A stretch of 64,000 nucleotides of DNA from Pectobacterium betavasculorum (GTDB lineage Bacteria; Pseudomonadota; Gammaproteobacteria; Enterobacterales; Enterobacteriaceae), in contig NZ_JQHM01000004.1 in assembly GCF_000749845.1 (NCBI RefSeq), forward strand, positions 124,001 to 188,000, in the 5' to 3' direction. Within the stretch, counting starts at the first letter, position 1; the number at the start of each line of letters is the position of its first letter. The position numbers and the translations under genes are program-made. Of this stretch, positions 17,048-26,634 are shown piece by piece. The notes under the pieces are model-generated. The model did no database searches, was not told the DNA's origin, and was given only the letters and a program-made list of their open reading frames with translations.

Positions 17048-19752
17048 ACGCGGGCGTCTGTCGGACCACCTGTCCGTATTGTGGCGTCGGCTGTGGTGTG
17101 CTGGCAGAACACGATGGGCAAGGTGAGGTAAAAATCAGTGGCGATCCGACGCATCCGGCTAACTTGGGGCGGCTGTGTGTCAAAGGTTCCGCGCTGGGAG
17201 AGACGCTGGATCTAAAAGGCCGCCTGCTGTGGCCGCTCGTGGAAGGGCGTCGCGTTAGCTGGGATCGGGCGCTTGATACGGTGGCTGAACGGCTACTGGC
17301 GACCATGCAGCAGCACGGCCCGCAGTCGGTAGCGTTTTATGGTTCAGGCCAACTGCTGACGGAAGATTACTACGTCGCTAACAAGCTGATGAAAGGCTTC
17401 ATTGGCGTCGCCAATATGGATACCAATTCGCGGCTTTGCATGGCATCTGCGGTGATCGGCTACAAGCGCGGGCTGGGAGCAGACGCTGTTCCCTGTAATT
17501 ATGAAGATATCGAGCTGGCGGATGTGGTGGTGCTGGTGGGATCTAATACCGCCTGGGCACATCCGGTGGTGTATCAGCGGCTGGCGCAGGCGAAACAGCA
17601 GCGGCCACAGATGCAGGTGGTGGTGATCGATCCGCGACGCACCGCAACCTGCGACATTGCCGACCTGCATTTACCGCTGCAACCCGGCAGCGATGCCGGG
17701 CTGTTCAACGGCCTGCTGCATTGGATTGCACAAGATCCACGCATCGATCGCACCGAGTTGGCCGAGCGTTTTTCCGGCGCGGAAGCAGCATTACAGTCAG
17801 CACAGGCATGGTCGGTAGCGCAGGTGGCGGATTTCTGTCAGTTAGATAAAGCGGATATTGAGTGTTTCTATCACCTGTTCAGCACCCGCGAGAAGGTGGT
17901 CACGCTCTATTCGCAGGGCGTTAATCAGTCGTCTTCGGGCAGTGATAAGTGCAATGCGATCATCAATGCCCACCTGCTGAGCGGAAAAATCGGTTTACCC
18001 GGTAGTGGCCCCTTTTCGATAACCGGACAGCCAAATGCCATGGGGGGGCGGGAAGTTGGTGGACTGGCTAATCAGCTTGCCAGTCATATGGGCTTTACGC
18101 CGCAGGATATCGAGCGTGTGGGGCGTTTTTGGCAAAGCGATAACGTGGCGACACAGCCCGGCCTGAATGCGGTGGATCTATTCCGCGCGGTTGAATGTGG
18201 CGATATTAAAGCCGTGTGGATTATGGGCACCAATCCGGTGGTATCGATGCCGGATGCTGACCGGGTGAAACAGGCATTGGAACGCTGCCCGCTGGTGATT
18301 GTCTCTGAGGTGATGCGCCATACCGATACCGCAGAAACCGCCGACATCTTACTCCCCGCGCTGGGCTGGGGAGAAAAAGACGGCACGGTAACCAATTCCG
18401 AACGCCGATTGTCTCGTCAGCGTGCTTTTCTACCTGCGCCGGGAGAGGCCAAAGCCGACTGGTGGATGTTAAGTCAGGTCGCACAGCGCATGGGATTTGC
18501 CGACGCGTTTACTTATCAGCATCCCGCAGAGATCTTCCGTGAACATGCGGCGCTGTCCGGGTTTGAGAATAACGGCAGTCGTGCGTTTGATATCAGCGGG
18601 CTGGCGGCGCTTAGCAATCAGCAGTGGCAGCAGTTGGAACCGATACAGTGGCCGGTGAATGCGGCATTCCCAAACGGACGCGCCCGACTGGGTGACGATG
18701 GTCGATTCTGGCATGCCGATGGCAAAGCGCATCTGGTGGCGGTTGCCCCATCACTGCCGCAAAGTCCGTGGAGCACGGCATACCCAATGGTGCTGAACAC
18801 CGGACGCATCCGCGATCAGTGGCACACCATGACACGTACCGGTAAAGCGGCTCGTCTGATGCGTCATATCAGTGAACCTTACTGCGAACTGCATCCACAG
18901 GATGCGAAAACGCATGACATTCAGGCGGGCGATCTGGTGCGTCTGTCTTCAGCGCATGGTTGGATGCTGGTGCGGGCGCGACTCGACGCCGGGCAAGCGC
19001 GCGGTAGTGTGTTTGTACCGATGCACTGGAATCAGCAGTTCAGCGCTCAGGCGCGGGCCGACAGTTTAGTTGCTCCGATTACCGATCCTTATTCCGGTCA
19101 GCCGGAAAGCAAGCACAGTCGGGTGCGTATCCAGCCGTGGCATACCGCCTGGCAGGCCACGCTATTCTTTGCCGACGAACCGATGTCATCACCCTTAGCG
19201 TTACCGGCTGAGCATGATGTTCTGCCGCCGCCCTCGACCTATTGGAGCAAGATCCCTCATGAGGGCGTGACACAGTATCTATTTGCCGACCGCACGCCGG
19301 TAGACGATTGGCAGGCATGGCTGGCGGAACACTATGGGTTGGAAAATATGCAATGCCAAATCGCACAGGGCAAAGGCGTATTTCACTTGATTGGCTGGCG
19401 AGAGGGCCGCGTGGTCCTGGCCTGCTATGTCAGTGCGCAGTCGCTAAACATCGACAGCGATGCGGTACGTCAGGCGTTTATGGCTCCACCACAGTTGCCA
19501 CATGAGCGCCATGCGCTGTTGGCAGGTCAGGCGCCGCACGGGCAGGTGAAGCAGGGGGCCACGATTTGCAGTTGTTATAGCGTTGGTGAGGACAGCATTG
19601 TCGGCGCGATTCGTCAAGGATGCCACAGCGTGGCGGCATTAGGCGGTGCACTGAAATGCGGCACCAACTGCGGTTCCTGCATCCCCGAATTGAAGGCGTT
19701 ATTGAGCCAGCATGTGCCAATAACGGTCAATGAATTGAAAAAAGCAGGTTAA
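17044..19752 (+). CDS. nasA: Assimilatory nitrate reductase catalytic subunit NasA
   Basis: Molybdopterin-guanine-dinucleotide enzyme reducing nitrate to nitrite in the cytoplasm, 902 residues. An N-terminal [4Fe-4S] site uses Cys10, 13 and 17 (CPYCGVGC) plus the cysteine in GRLCVKG. MGD-binding regions follow ([30 protein letters not shown]), then a C-terminal molybdopterin dinucleotide-binding domain. A BFD-like [2Fe-2S] tail follows ([17 protein letters not shown]), as in Klebsiella NasA. The start overlaps the nasB stop by four bases (ATGA), implying coupled translation. Electrons probably come from the NasC-like module fused to NasB. Confidence 0.94.
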   Translation: MNAGVCRTTCPYCGVGCGVLAEHDGQGEVKISGDPTHPANLGRLCVKGSALGETLDLKGRLLWPLVEGRRVSWDRALDTVAERLLATMQQHGPQSVAFYGSGQLLTEDYYVANKLMKGFIGVANMDTNSRLCMASAVIGYKRGLGADAVPCNYEDIELADVVVLVGSNTAWAHPVVYQRLAQAKQQRPQMQVVVIDPRRTATCDIADLHLPLQPGSDAGLFNGLLHWIAQDPRIDRTELAERFSGAEAALQSAQAWSVAQVADFCQLDKADIECFYHLFSTREKVVTLYSQGVNQSSSGSDKCNAIINAHLLSGKIGLPGSGPFSITGQPNAMGGREVGGLANQLASHMGFTPQDIERVGRFWQSDNVATQPGLNAVDLFRAVECGDIKAVWIMGTNPVVSMPDADRVKQALERCPLVIVSEVMRHTDTAETADILLPALGWGEKDGTVTNSERRLSRQRAFLPAPGEAKADWWMLSQVAQRMGFADAFTYQHPAEIFREHAALSGFENNGSRAFDISGLAALSNQQWQQLEPIQWPVNAAFPNGRARLGDDGRFWHADGKAHLVAVAPSLPQSPWSTAYPMVLNTGRIRDQWHTMTRTGKAARLMRHISEPYCELHPQDAKTHDIQAGDLVRLSSAHGWMLVRARLDAGQARGSVFVPMHWNQQFSAQARADSLVAPITDPYSGQPESKHSRVRIQPWHTAWQATLFFADEPMSSPLALPAEHDVLPPPSTYWSKIPHEGVTQYLFADRTPVDDWQAWLAEHYGLENMQCQIAQGKGVFHLIGWREGRVVLACYVSAQSLNIDSDAVRQAFMAPPQLPHERHALLAGQAPHGQVKQGATICSCYSVGEDSIVGAIRQGCHSVAALGGALKCGTNCGSCIPELKALLSQHVPITVNELKKAG

Positions 19753-19777
19753 GCGCCGCGGCGTAATGAGGTGTGAC

Positions 19778-20611
19778 ATGATGACAACACAATCAATATT
19801 GGCACAGGGTCAGCGGCGTCAGCCCGTACTCGGTGGTGAAATCTGGCTGGTGGGCGCAGGGCCGGGCGATGCGGAACTGTTGACGCTGAAGGCGCTGCGT
19901 GCGATCCAGCAGGCGGATGTGGTGGTCTACGATCGGCTGGTGTCGGCAGAGATTATGGATCTGGTGCCGGAACTGGCGCTGTGTATCGACGTCGGTAAAA
20001 CGCGCGGTTGCCATCGATTGTCGCAGGAAAAAATCAATCAGCTGTTGGTCGAATTGGCGCAGGCTGGGCAGAGAGTCATTCGTCTCAAGGGCGGCGACCC
20101 GTTTATTTTTGGTCGCGGTGGTGAAGAGATGGACTATGCTCAGCAGGCGGGGATTGTCTGTCATGTGGTGCCGGGTATTACTGCTGCGACGGGCTGTGCG
20201 GCGGCAGTGGGACTGCCGCTGACGCACCGTGCCTGTGCGCAGTCGGTACGTTTCGTCACTGGGCATTCGCGCGACGGCGAGCCGCAACTGGACTGGCCGA
20301 CGCTGGCGGACAGCCAGCAAACGCTGGTGTTTTATATGGGACTGAGTCACAGCAGTCGGCTGTGCCAGCGTCTTATCGAACACGGGCTATCAGCGCAGAC
20401 ACCGGTAGCGATTATCGAACGCGGCACGCAACCCGATCAGCGATTACTGACCGCTACGTTGGCTACGTTACCAGCATTGCTGGCGCGCTATCAGCCACAG
20501 TCGCCCAGCCTGCTGGTGGTCGGTGACGTTGTCCGTTTCTGCCGTCACTCTGCGCTGCGTGTTGAAGCCACTCCCGCACTGCTGACGATGGAAAAACATG
20601 AAGCCGCCTGA
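19778..20611 (+). CDS. cobA: Uroporphyrinogen-III C-methyltransferase (SUMT)
   Basis: Methylates uroporphyrinogen III twice to give precorrin-2, the precursor of the sirohaem that NasB needs. Seen: [15 protein letters not shown] and VVYDRLVS at the N-terminus, the [16 protein letters not shown] loop, and [19 protein letters not shown]. It is about 277 residues with no CysG N-terminal dehydrogenase/ferrochelatase half, so it is SUMT only. ATG 19778 follows GAGG by six bases. Last gene of the nas operon, 25 bases after nasA; a strong terminator follows. Confidence 0.9.
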   Translation: MMTTQSILAQGQRRQPVLGGEIWLVGAGPGDAELLTLKALRAIQQADVVVYDRLVSAEIMDLVPELALCIDVGKTRGCHRLSQEKINQLLVELAQAGQRVIRLKGGDPFIFGRGGEEMDYAQQAGIVCHVVPGITAATGCAAAVGLPLTHRACAQSVRFVTGHSRDGEPQLDWPTLADSQQTLVFYMGLSHSSRLCQRLIEHGLSAQTPVAIIERGTQPDQRLLTATLATLPALLARYQPQSPSLLVVGDVVRFCRHSALRVEATPALLTMEKHEAA

Positions 20612-20636
20612 TGGCAACGGCTCCCTACCTACAACC

Positions 20637-20675
20637 AGCGCCTCGACATAAACCGGTTTTTCTTCGAGGCGCTTT
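20637..20675 (+). terminator. Terminator of the nas operon
   Basis: A perfect 10-base stem AGCGCCTCGA (20637-20646) / TCGAGGCGCT (20664-20673) with TTTCC following. It lies 25 bases after the SUMT stop and separates the nas operon from the Rpn gene. Confidence 0.75.
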
Positions 20676-20766
20676 CCACTTTCTACGCGGTTTTCTGCTT
20701 TATTATCGTGTCCCCGTTACTCTCCCTACTGAATTTTCAGCCATGGTCTACAGGGAAGGGGGCGAG

Positions 20767-21699
20767 ATGCCATCGCATGATGCGATCTTCAAACAGTTTC
20801 TGAGCGACATCGCGGTCGCACGAGATTTTCTGACTATTCATCTGCCGGATGAAATCCGCAAACGCTGTGATTTCAGTACACTGCAATTGGAATCCGCGTC
20901 GTTTATTGATGAAAAGCTGCGCGCGCGGATATCGGACGTGCTGTACTCGCTGCGCACTACCGCAGGCAAGGGGTACATTTACTGTGTGATTGAACACCAA
21001 AGCCGCCCGGAAAAGCAGATGGCTTTCCGGCTGTTGCGCTATTGTCTGGCTGCCATGCAGCAACATCTGGATCAGGGACACGATCGTTTACCGTTGGTGG
21101 TGCCGCTGCTGTTTTACCATGGCAGAGCGCGTCCTTATCCTTACAGTCTCCGCTGGCTGGACAGCTTCGCCGATCCCGTACTGGCACAAGCGCTGTATGA
21201 ACAGCCTTTCCCACTGGTGGATTTAACCATCATACCGGACGATGAGATTCGCACGCACCGACGTATGGCGTTACTGGAACTGGTACAGAAGCACATTCGT
21301 ACCCGTGATATGCTGGAGTTGGCGCGTGAGATTGGGTTACTATTTGAACGCTGGTCGGTGCCGCTGACGCAGCGTCGGGCGCTGTTATTTTATATTGCAC
21401 AAGCGGGAAACACATCCAAACCCGCAGATTTCATTGACGCACTGGCAGCACCGCTATCAACCGGTCAGGAGGACATTATGACGATTGCAGAACAATTGAA
21501 AAAAATGGGATTCGATGAGGGAGTCCAACGCGGTCTTCAGCAAGGATTAGAACAGGGTATGAAAAACAGTGCCAGGCAGATTGCACGCAATTTATTGCTA
21601 ACGGGGATGGATAAGAACAGCGTGCAGCAGGTCACTCAGCTTGAAAACGAAGAGCTGGAGCAACTGGTCACGGCTATCCTGCATGAAACGCAGCATTGA
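20767..21699 (+). CDS. Rpn family recombination-promoting nuclease/putative transposase
   Basis: Member of the YhgA/RpnA group (PD-(D/E)xK fold), DNA endonucleases that raise RecA-independent recombination in E. coli. About 310 residues from ATG 20767, preceded by AAGGGGG. Earlier in-frame starts back to 20611 overlap the terminator and give a non-conserved N-terminus. Seen: SHDAIFKQFL at the start, catalytic-type SDVLY then CVIEHQS, VPLLFYHG, and YPYSLRWLD. The variable C-terminal tail begins after MTIAEQ. Isolated between unrelated genes; no terminal repeats or target duplication were seen. Confidence 0.85.
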   Translation: MPSHDAIFKQFLSDIAVARDFLTIHLPDEIRKRCDFSTLQLESASFIDEKLRARISDVLYSLRTTAGKGYIYCVIEHQSRPEKQMAFRLLRYCLAAMQQHLDQGHDRLPLVVPLLFYHGRARPYPYSLRWLDSFADPVLAQALYEQPFPLVDLTIIPDDEIRTHRRMALLELVQKHIRTRDMLELAREIGLLFERWSVPLTQRRALLFYIAQAGNTSKPADFIDALAAPLSTGQEDIMTIAEQLKKMGFDEGVQRGLQQGLEQGMKNSARQIARNLLLTGMDKNSVQQVTQLENEELEQLVTAILHETQH

Positions 21700-21729
21700 T
21701 ACCGTATGAAACAATACCGTACTACAAAC

Positions 21730-21785
21730 CGAGCGTTGCTGATGCCTTTATAAGAAAAGGCCAGTCGGGCAACGCTCGCATCTTT
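21730..21785. terminator. Bidirectional terminator between the Rpn gene and yehS
   Basis: The outer stem CGAGCGTTGC (21730-21739) / GCAACGCTCG (21769-21778) is a perfect 10-base pairing. An inner GCCTT/AAGGC stem sits between, and TCTTTTCG follows on the plus strand. It sits between convergent genes. Confidence 0.75.
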
Positions 21786-21801
21786 TCGTTAACGGGATGT
21801 T

Positions 21802-22266
21802 TTAGCCTTTGCGTACTCGCGCCGTCAGCCCTTTCAGAAAGTAGCGGATCACCTGATCGCCGCAGGTGCGGTAGTTTTTATGATCAGGCGCGCGCATCAT
21901 CGCAGTCACTTCCGGCACTGAAATGCGAAAATTTTGTGCCAGCAGGATCGCCTGAATATCATCGGTTTTGAGTGAAAACGCGACACGCAGCTTTTTCAGA
22001 ATAATATTGTTGGTCATCTTGCGCTCAAACTGCGGCGCAGGCTGGTTTTCATCCTGGCCACGTTTTTGCAGAATCAGTCCATTCAAGAAATAGCTCATCA
22101 CGATGTCTGGGCAGGGCTGATAGCCTTCCTCTCCCTCTTTTTTGACATAGCTCGCCAACTGCTGGGGAGGGACGGTCATCTCCACCAGCGCCAGGATCTT
22201 CAGCAGGTGGTCATTATTTAAATTCAGCATATAGCGCACGCTACGCAGGACATCGTTATTCATCAT
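21802..22266 (-). CDS. yehS: DUF1456 family protein YehS
   Basis: Soluble protein of 154 residues with two tandem copies of the DUF1456 unit. The first begins MNNDVLRSVRYMLNLNNDHL (about 2-70) and the second begins MTNNIILKKLRVAFSLKTDD (about 84-150); each ends in a YFLNGL / YFLKGL helix. It matches E. coli YehS in length and pattern. Molecular function is unknown. Transcribed alone toward the Rpn gene. Confidence 0.88.
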   Translation of the reverse strand: MMNNDVLRSVRYMLNLNNDHLLKILALVEMTVPPQQLASYVKKEGEEGYQPCPDIVMSYFLNGLILQKRGQDENQPAPQFERKMTNNIILKKLRVAFSLKTDDIQAILLAQNFRISVPEVTAMMRAPDHKNYRTCGDQVIRYFLKGLTARVRKG

Positions 22267-22350
22267 TACGGAGGGGGTCTCGCCGTTCGTCTTGGTACAA
22301 AACGCACAGTATAAAGGGAACGGCGGAGAAATGCAGAAACGATCGTGGAA

Positions 22351-22872
22351 TTAGTGAAACGTCTCCCGTCCGGTAAAGTGCCCAACCCAGCCTTCTGGAT
22401 TAGTAAAAATACGGATCGCGACAAAATCAGGAAATTCACCGCAGTCAAACCAGTGCGGTGTGTTGGCGGGGACGCGTAAGAGATCGCCCGCTTCACAGGT
22501 AAGCTGAAAAACCTGCTCGCCAATCGGCACAAAGAACGCGCCGCTACCGCGTACGAAGAAGCGAACCTCATCTTCACTGTGCGTGTGTTCCTGAAGAAAC
22601 CTCTCCCGTAATACCTTTCTCTCTGCATGATCTGGCGTCAGGCTAATCACGTCGGCGGAGGTGTAACCTTCTTGCTGTTTAAGCCGCTCAATATCGGCAT
22701 GATACTGCGTCAGAATCGTTTCACTGCTGGCATTAAGCGGCGGTGCGTCGGTTTGCCAGTGCTCTAGTTGGATCCCCGCGCTGGCGAGCAGGGAAGCGAT
22801 GTCATTAAACGCAGTGAGCTGCTGGACGGGCTGTGTGATGTGCGGGCGGTGGTAAATCGATAGCGTTGTCAT
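22351..22872 (-). CDS. mtnD: Acireductone dioxygenase
   Basis: Cupin enzyme of the methionine salvage pathway that oxidises acireductone to the keto acid precursor of methionine (iron form) or to other products (nickel form). The metal ligands His96, His98 and Glu102 (EHTHSEDE) and His140 (NTPHWFD) fall at the same numbers as in the Klebsiella enzyme. It is 173 residues, slightly shorter than usual at the C-terminus. No other methionine salvage genes are adjacent in this window, although such genes often cluster. Confidence 0.93.
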   Translation of the reverse strand: MTTLSIYHRPHITQPVQQLTAFNDIASLLASAGIQLEHWQTDAPPLNASSETILTQYHADIERLKQQEGYTSADVISLTPDHAERKVLRERFLQEHTHSEDEVRFFVRGSGAFFVPIGEQVFQLTCEAGDLLRVPANTPHWFDCGEFPDFVAIRIFTNPEGWVGHFTGRETFH

Positions 22873-23109
22873 ATCTGCCTTTCCCTTAGAGATCGAAGAA
22901 CCTTAACCATTCTCTTTATAAGGATAAAAGACAAGATGCTTTTTTTTATAACTTATTCCTGAAAATTCAATAAGTAAAATTCATTACATCTGTTTATCAA
23001 TGCTATTTCTATTTAATCACTAGCTATTATCATTTTTATTATTTCGATTTAACTTTTCCCATTGCTAATCTCTTTCCCTGCTAATAATTTTATAAAAATC
23101 GGGATAAAA

Positions 23110-24093
23110 ATGATGAAGATTCGCTTTTCTCGTCTTGCTTTGTGTGTACTGGCTGCGGGGGGCATAACCTCTGCTCAGGCGGCAGATGAGGTTCTGTCAT
23201 TGAAGGGAAAGACCATTGGTGTCGCCGTGGTAGGAACACAGCATTTTTGGGATCGTGAAGCTTACAAAGGGGCGACCGAAGAAATAGAAAAACTCGGTGG
23301 GCAGGTTGTGGGCGTGGATGGAGGGCGTGATAATCAGGTTCATGCCAATAATCACGACATCCTGCTGGCGCGTAAAGTTGATGCGGTGATCAGTATTCTC
23401 GGCGATAGCGCGGTAGAACCGAAATTTAAAGCGCTGCGTGATGCGAAAATTCCGGTTTTCACGGTCGATCACGTCTCGTCTTATTCCGTCAATAACACGA
23501 CGTCGGATAACTATGCGATCGGATCGACAATCGGGCGCTACACGGCGGATGCGCTGGGTGGGAAAGGTAATATCGCCGTTTTCAACGCGTTCTCCAATGC
23601 ATTGCGAATCTGCGGTATCCGCTATGATTTGTGGAAATATGTCCTGCAAGATTATCCGGGGATCAAAATCATTCAGCCTGAGCTGGCTGAACAATATTCC
23701 AACTCGCCGGAAGACGCGCGTAAGAAAACTCTGGAGCTGCTGAGTCAGCATCCGAAAGGCACGCTGGATGCGATCCACGTTGCCTGCTGGGATCAGCCAG
23801 CAATCGGGGTGGTACAGGCACTGGAAGAAACCGGACGCGATAAGGATGTGAAAGTCACGGCGATTGATGCTGGCCCGGAAACGCTGGAGATTATGGCGGA
23901 AAAAGGTAGCCCGTTTGTTGCCAACGTCGCGCAGCAGCCGCGTTTGATTGGCACGACATCGGCGAAAAATGTTGCACGCTATTTCGCAGGGACGACACTC
24001 TTGCCGCAGACGTTTGTACCCGTGTTGCCCGTCAACGGGGAGGCAGAAGCCAAAGCGGTTTATAAGCAGCTTGGCTACGGCGAACTGAAATAA
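23110..24093 (+). CDS. Sugar ABC transporter substrate-binding protein (RbsB-like)
   Basis: Periplasmic binding protein of the ribose/galactose type (Peripla_BP_4 fold), about 327 residues. It has a cleavable signal peptide (FSRLALCVLAAGGITSAQAAD). The mature start LKGKTIGVAVVGTQHFWDREAYKG is typical of pentose-binding proteins. ATG 23110 or the adjacent 23113 is used; an upstream ORF extension to 23062 is AT-rich and unlikely. First gene of a five-gene plus-strand unit. The ligand is unknown. Confidence 0.85.
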   Translation: MMKIRFSRLALCVLAAGGITSAQAADEVLSLKGKTIGVAVVGTQHFWDREAYKGATEEIEKLGGQVVGVDGGRDNQVHANNHDILLARKVDAVISILGDSAVEPKFKALRDAKIPVFTVDHVSSYSVNNTTSDNYAIGSTIGRYTADALGGKGNIAVFNAFSNALRICGIRYDLWKYVLQDYPGIKIIQPELAEQYSNSPEDARKKTLELLSQHPKGTLDAIHVACWDQPAIGVVQALEETGRDKDVKVTAIDAGPETLEIMAEKGSPFVANVAQQPRLIGTTSAKNVARYFAGTTLLPQTFVPVLPVNGEAEAKAVYKQLGYGELK

Positions 24094-24097
24094 GTCT

Positions 24098-25645
24098 ATG
24101 GAGGGATATGACTCTGCTCCGTCGCCGTCTGGCGGCGGTCTGGCAATGGCGCACATTAGCAAGTTGTTTGCGGGTATTCCCGCGCTGGACAACGTATCGC
24201 TGACGGTTCGACCGGGCGAAATTCTTGGCCTGATCGGGGAAAATGGTGCGGGGAAATCGACGCTAATCAAGGTGTTGGCTGGCGTTTATGCGCCAGAAAG
24301 CGGTGAGATCGCCATTGATGGAGTGCGGTTGACCCCCGTGACGCCTGCGGCAATCCACGCGCACGGTGTGCGTTTTATCCATCAGGAACTGCATCTGATT
24401 CCTCATTTTACCGTGGCGGAATCGGTGTTTCTCGGTCAGGAACGTATTGGCCGCTGGCGGAGCGTCGATCGTCGGACGATGCGACGTGAAACGGAACAAT
24501 TTTTTCAGCACACCTTCAACCTAACGATCGATGCCAACCAGCTCATTCGAGATTTAAGTCTGGCGCAACGCAAACTGGTACAAATCGCACGTGCACTGAT
24601 TGATGGCAAGGCGCGCCTGGTGGTGTTTGATGAACCGACGGCTCCATTGGAGGCTCGTGAAGCTGCACAGTTGCTGCATACGCTTCAGACGCTGAAACAA
24701 CGTGGTATCGCCATTATTTATGTTTCCCACTATCTCAACGAAATTGCGGATATTTGCGATCGTGTCACTGTTTTACGCAATGGCAAGAGCGTGACGACGT
24801 TGGATTTTCCCGAGACAAAAGATATCGACACGATGATTCGTTTGATGGTTGGGCGAGAGATCGCCAGCCTGTTTCCCAGAGGGGAAAAGAGGGCGTTCAC
24901 AGAGGCACCGCTGTTGCAGGTTGAACAGCTCACCGATCGACAACATTTTCAGCCGATACGTTTTCAGGTCGCCGCAGGTGAAATCGTCGGCATTGCGGGG
25001 CTGCTGGGATCGGGACGTGAGGCGCTGATTGATGCGCTCTATGGCATAACACCTGCCCGTGATGGGCATATCGTGATGAATAGTCAGGCGCTGCGGCCGC
25101 GTTCACCGGTACAGGCCATCGCACAGGGAATGGCGCTTGTGCCGCGCGATCGTCGCCATGACGGGCTGATTTTACCGTTATCCGTGGCGGACAATATCAA
25201 TCTGGCTTCCTTGCCCGCGGTCGCCTGGCGCGGCTGGCTACGACGTAAAAAAGCCGCAGCACAGGCGAACCATCTTGCTCAGGCGCTGGATATTCGGCCG
25301 CGAGATGTTAGCCTGCCCGTGCGTAGTTTAAGCGGTGGCAACCAGCAGAAGGTGATACTGGCGCGTTGGCTGAAGACGGACACCCGTCTATTCATGCTTG
25401 ATGAACCGACGCTGGGTGTCGATATTGGCGCGAAGGCGGAAATTTATCAGCTTACCCGGCAGTTAGCCGCCGAGGGGCGTGCCGTCATTGTCTCTTCCAG
25501 CGATGACGGTGAGCTTTTGGGACTCTGCGATCGTATTCTGGTGATGTGGCGCGGCGAACTTATCGCCGATGTGCCAACCGAGCGCCTCTCGCTAGATACT
25601 TTGCTGGCGTTGACTATCAGCGGTCGAACGCAGGAGGCGGTATGA
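24098..25645 (+). CDS. Sugar ABC transporter ATP-binding protein (RbsA-like, two ATPase domains)
   Basis: Double-domain ATPase of 515 residues. Domain 1 has Walker A GENGAGKSTL and signature LSLAQRKLVQIA. Domain 2 has a degenerate Walker A-like GLLGSGREALI and signature LSGGNQQKVILARWL, as in RbsA/XylG. Oddity: GGAGGG lies just after the ATG at 24098 and would better serve an ATG at 24108, which is out of frame. The true start may be this ATG or the in-frame ATG at 24146 before GCGCACATTAGC. Energises import with the two permeases that follow. Confidence 0.85.
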   Translation: MEGYDSAPSPSGGGLAMAHISKLFAGIPALDNVSLTVRPGEILGLIGENGAGKSTLIKVLAGVYAPESGEIAIDGVRLTPVTPAAIHAHGVRFIHQELHLIPHFTVAESVFLGQERIGRWRSVDRRTMRRETEQFFQHTFNLTIDANQLIRDLSLAQRKLVQIARALIDGKARLVVFDEPTAPLEAREAAQLLHTLQTLKQRGIAIIYVSHYLNEIADICDRVTVLRNGKSVTTLDFPETKDIDTMIRLMVGREIASLFPRGEKRAFTEAPLLQVEQLTDRQHFQPIRFQVAAGEIVGIAGLLGSGREALIDALYGITPARDGHIVMNSQALRPRSPVQAIAQGMALVPRDRRHDGLILPLSVADNINLASLPAVAWRGWLRRKKAAAQANHLAQALDIRPRDVSLPVRSLSGGNQQKVILARWLKTDTRLFMLDEPTLGVDIGAKAEIYQLTRQLAAEGRAVIVSSSDDGELLGLCDRILVMWRGELIADVPTERLSLDTLLALTISGRTQEAV

Positions 25646-26634
25646 CTTGTACCCTACAATCCGTTCGCTCTGCATCACGCTTATTCTGGTTTCTCAATCA
25701 TATCCCCTTACTGCTCTTTGCGGCGCTGCTGCTGTTTCTCTGCCTGAGCGCGCCTTACTTCCTCAGTTGGCAAAATATCACCATTATTTTGCGGCAAAGT
25801 GCACCGTTGGCGATTCTGTGCTTCGGGCTGGTCTGCGTCATTACGGGCGGCGGTGACGATGTTGTCTCTGGCGGTATCGATCTCTCGCTGCCGGCAATTG
25901 CCGTACTCGCGGTGGCGATAATCAGCGACGGGTTGACGAATGCGAATATTAGCTATCCATGGCTAATTTTACTGGTAGCGGGCGCAGCACTATTGGCAGG
26001 CGCAGTGAATGCGGTGCTGGTGGTGACGATTCGGCTACCGCCGCTGTTGGCGACATTAGCCTGTTCCGTGGCCGTTATTGGACTCACCAATTTACTGACC
26101 CAGCAGCGGCGTATCAGCGTCAGCGATCCGGTGATTGTGGCATTTCGCGATGGTAGCCTGCTTGGTCTCCCGCTGGCGGTCTGGTTTATGCTGCTGGTCT
26201 TCCTTGTGTTTCAGTTTATCGTTCACCATAGCCGCTGGGGGCAGCATTTGCAGGCTGCTGGTGGAAACCGCGAGGCGGCGCAACTGTCGGGCATTTCCCA
26301 TACGCCGTTGGTAATTGGTTCGTATCTGTTAGGTGCGCTGGCGGCGGCACTGGCCTCATTGACACTGGTGGCGCAAGGCTCTGGCAGTTCCCCCGGTACG
26401 GCCGAACCACTGTTGCTGGAGATGGTGTTGGCGACGTTCCTCGGTGCTGCGTTTTCTCGTCGTCGAGTGGTCACCATCTGGGGGGCGCTGCTGGGAACGT
26501 TACTCGTTAATGCCTTGTCGAACGGCCTGGCACTGTTACGGGTTGATATCTTCTGGGTTGGGGCGATTAAGGGAATACTGATTCTGGTGGTGCTGACCGC
26601 CGCCTCGCTACGCAGGCAAAGGGGTCGTATATGA
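25642..26634 (+). CDS. Sugar ABC transporter permease (RbsC-like) 1
   Basis: BPD_transp_2 family permease of about 330 residues with eight or more predicted helices. It contains VCVITGGGDDVVSGGIDLSL, the conserved loop of ribose-type permeases. The ATG at 25642 overlaps the ATPase stop by four bases (ATGA); the longer reading frame back to 25546 lies inside the ATPase gene. It probably forms a heterodimer with the next permease. Confidence 0.85.
   Translation: MTCTLQSVRSASRLFWFLNHIPLLLFAALLLFLCLSAPYFLSWQNITIILRQSAPLAILCFGLVCVITGGGDDVVSGGIDLSLPAIAVLAVAIISDGLTNANISYPWLILLVAGAALLAGAVNAVLVVTIRLPPLLATLACSVAVIGLTNLLTQQRRISVSDPVIVAFRDGSLLGLPLAVWFMLLVFLVFQFIVHHSRWGQHLQAAGGNREAAQLSGISHTPLVIGSYLLGALAAALASLTLVAQGSGSSPGTAEPLLLEMVLATFLGAAFSRRRVVTIWGALLGTLLVNALSNGLALLRVDIFWVGAIKGILILVVLTAASLRRQRGRI

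Noticed and set aside
21696-21971. 91-residue plus-strand frame
   Set aside because: It runs through the terminator and over yehS, with no motif.
23197-24270. 357-residue open frame antisense to the sugar binding protein
   Set aside because: Shadow of a real gene, with no recognisable domain or start context.
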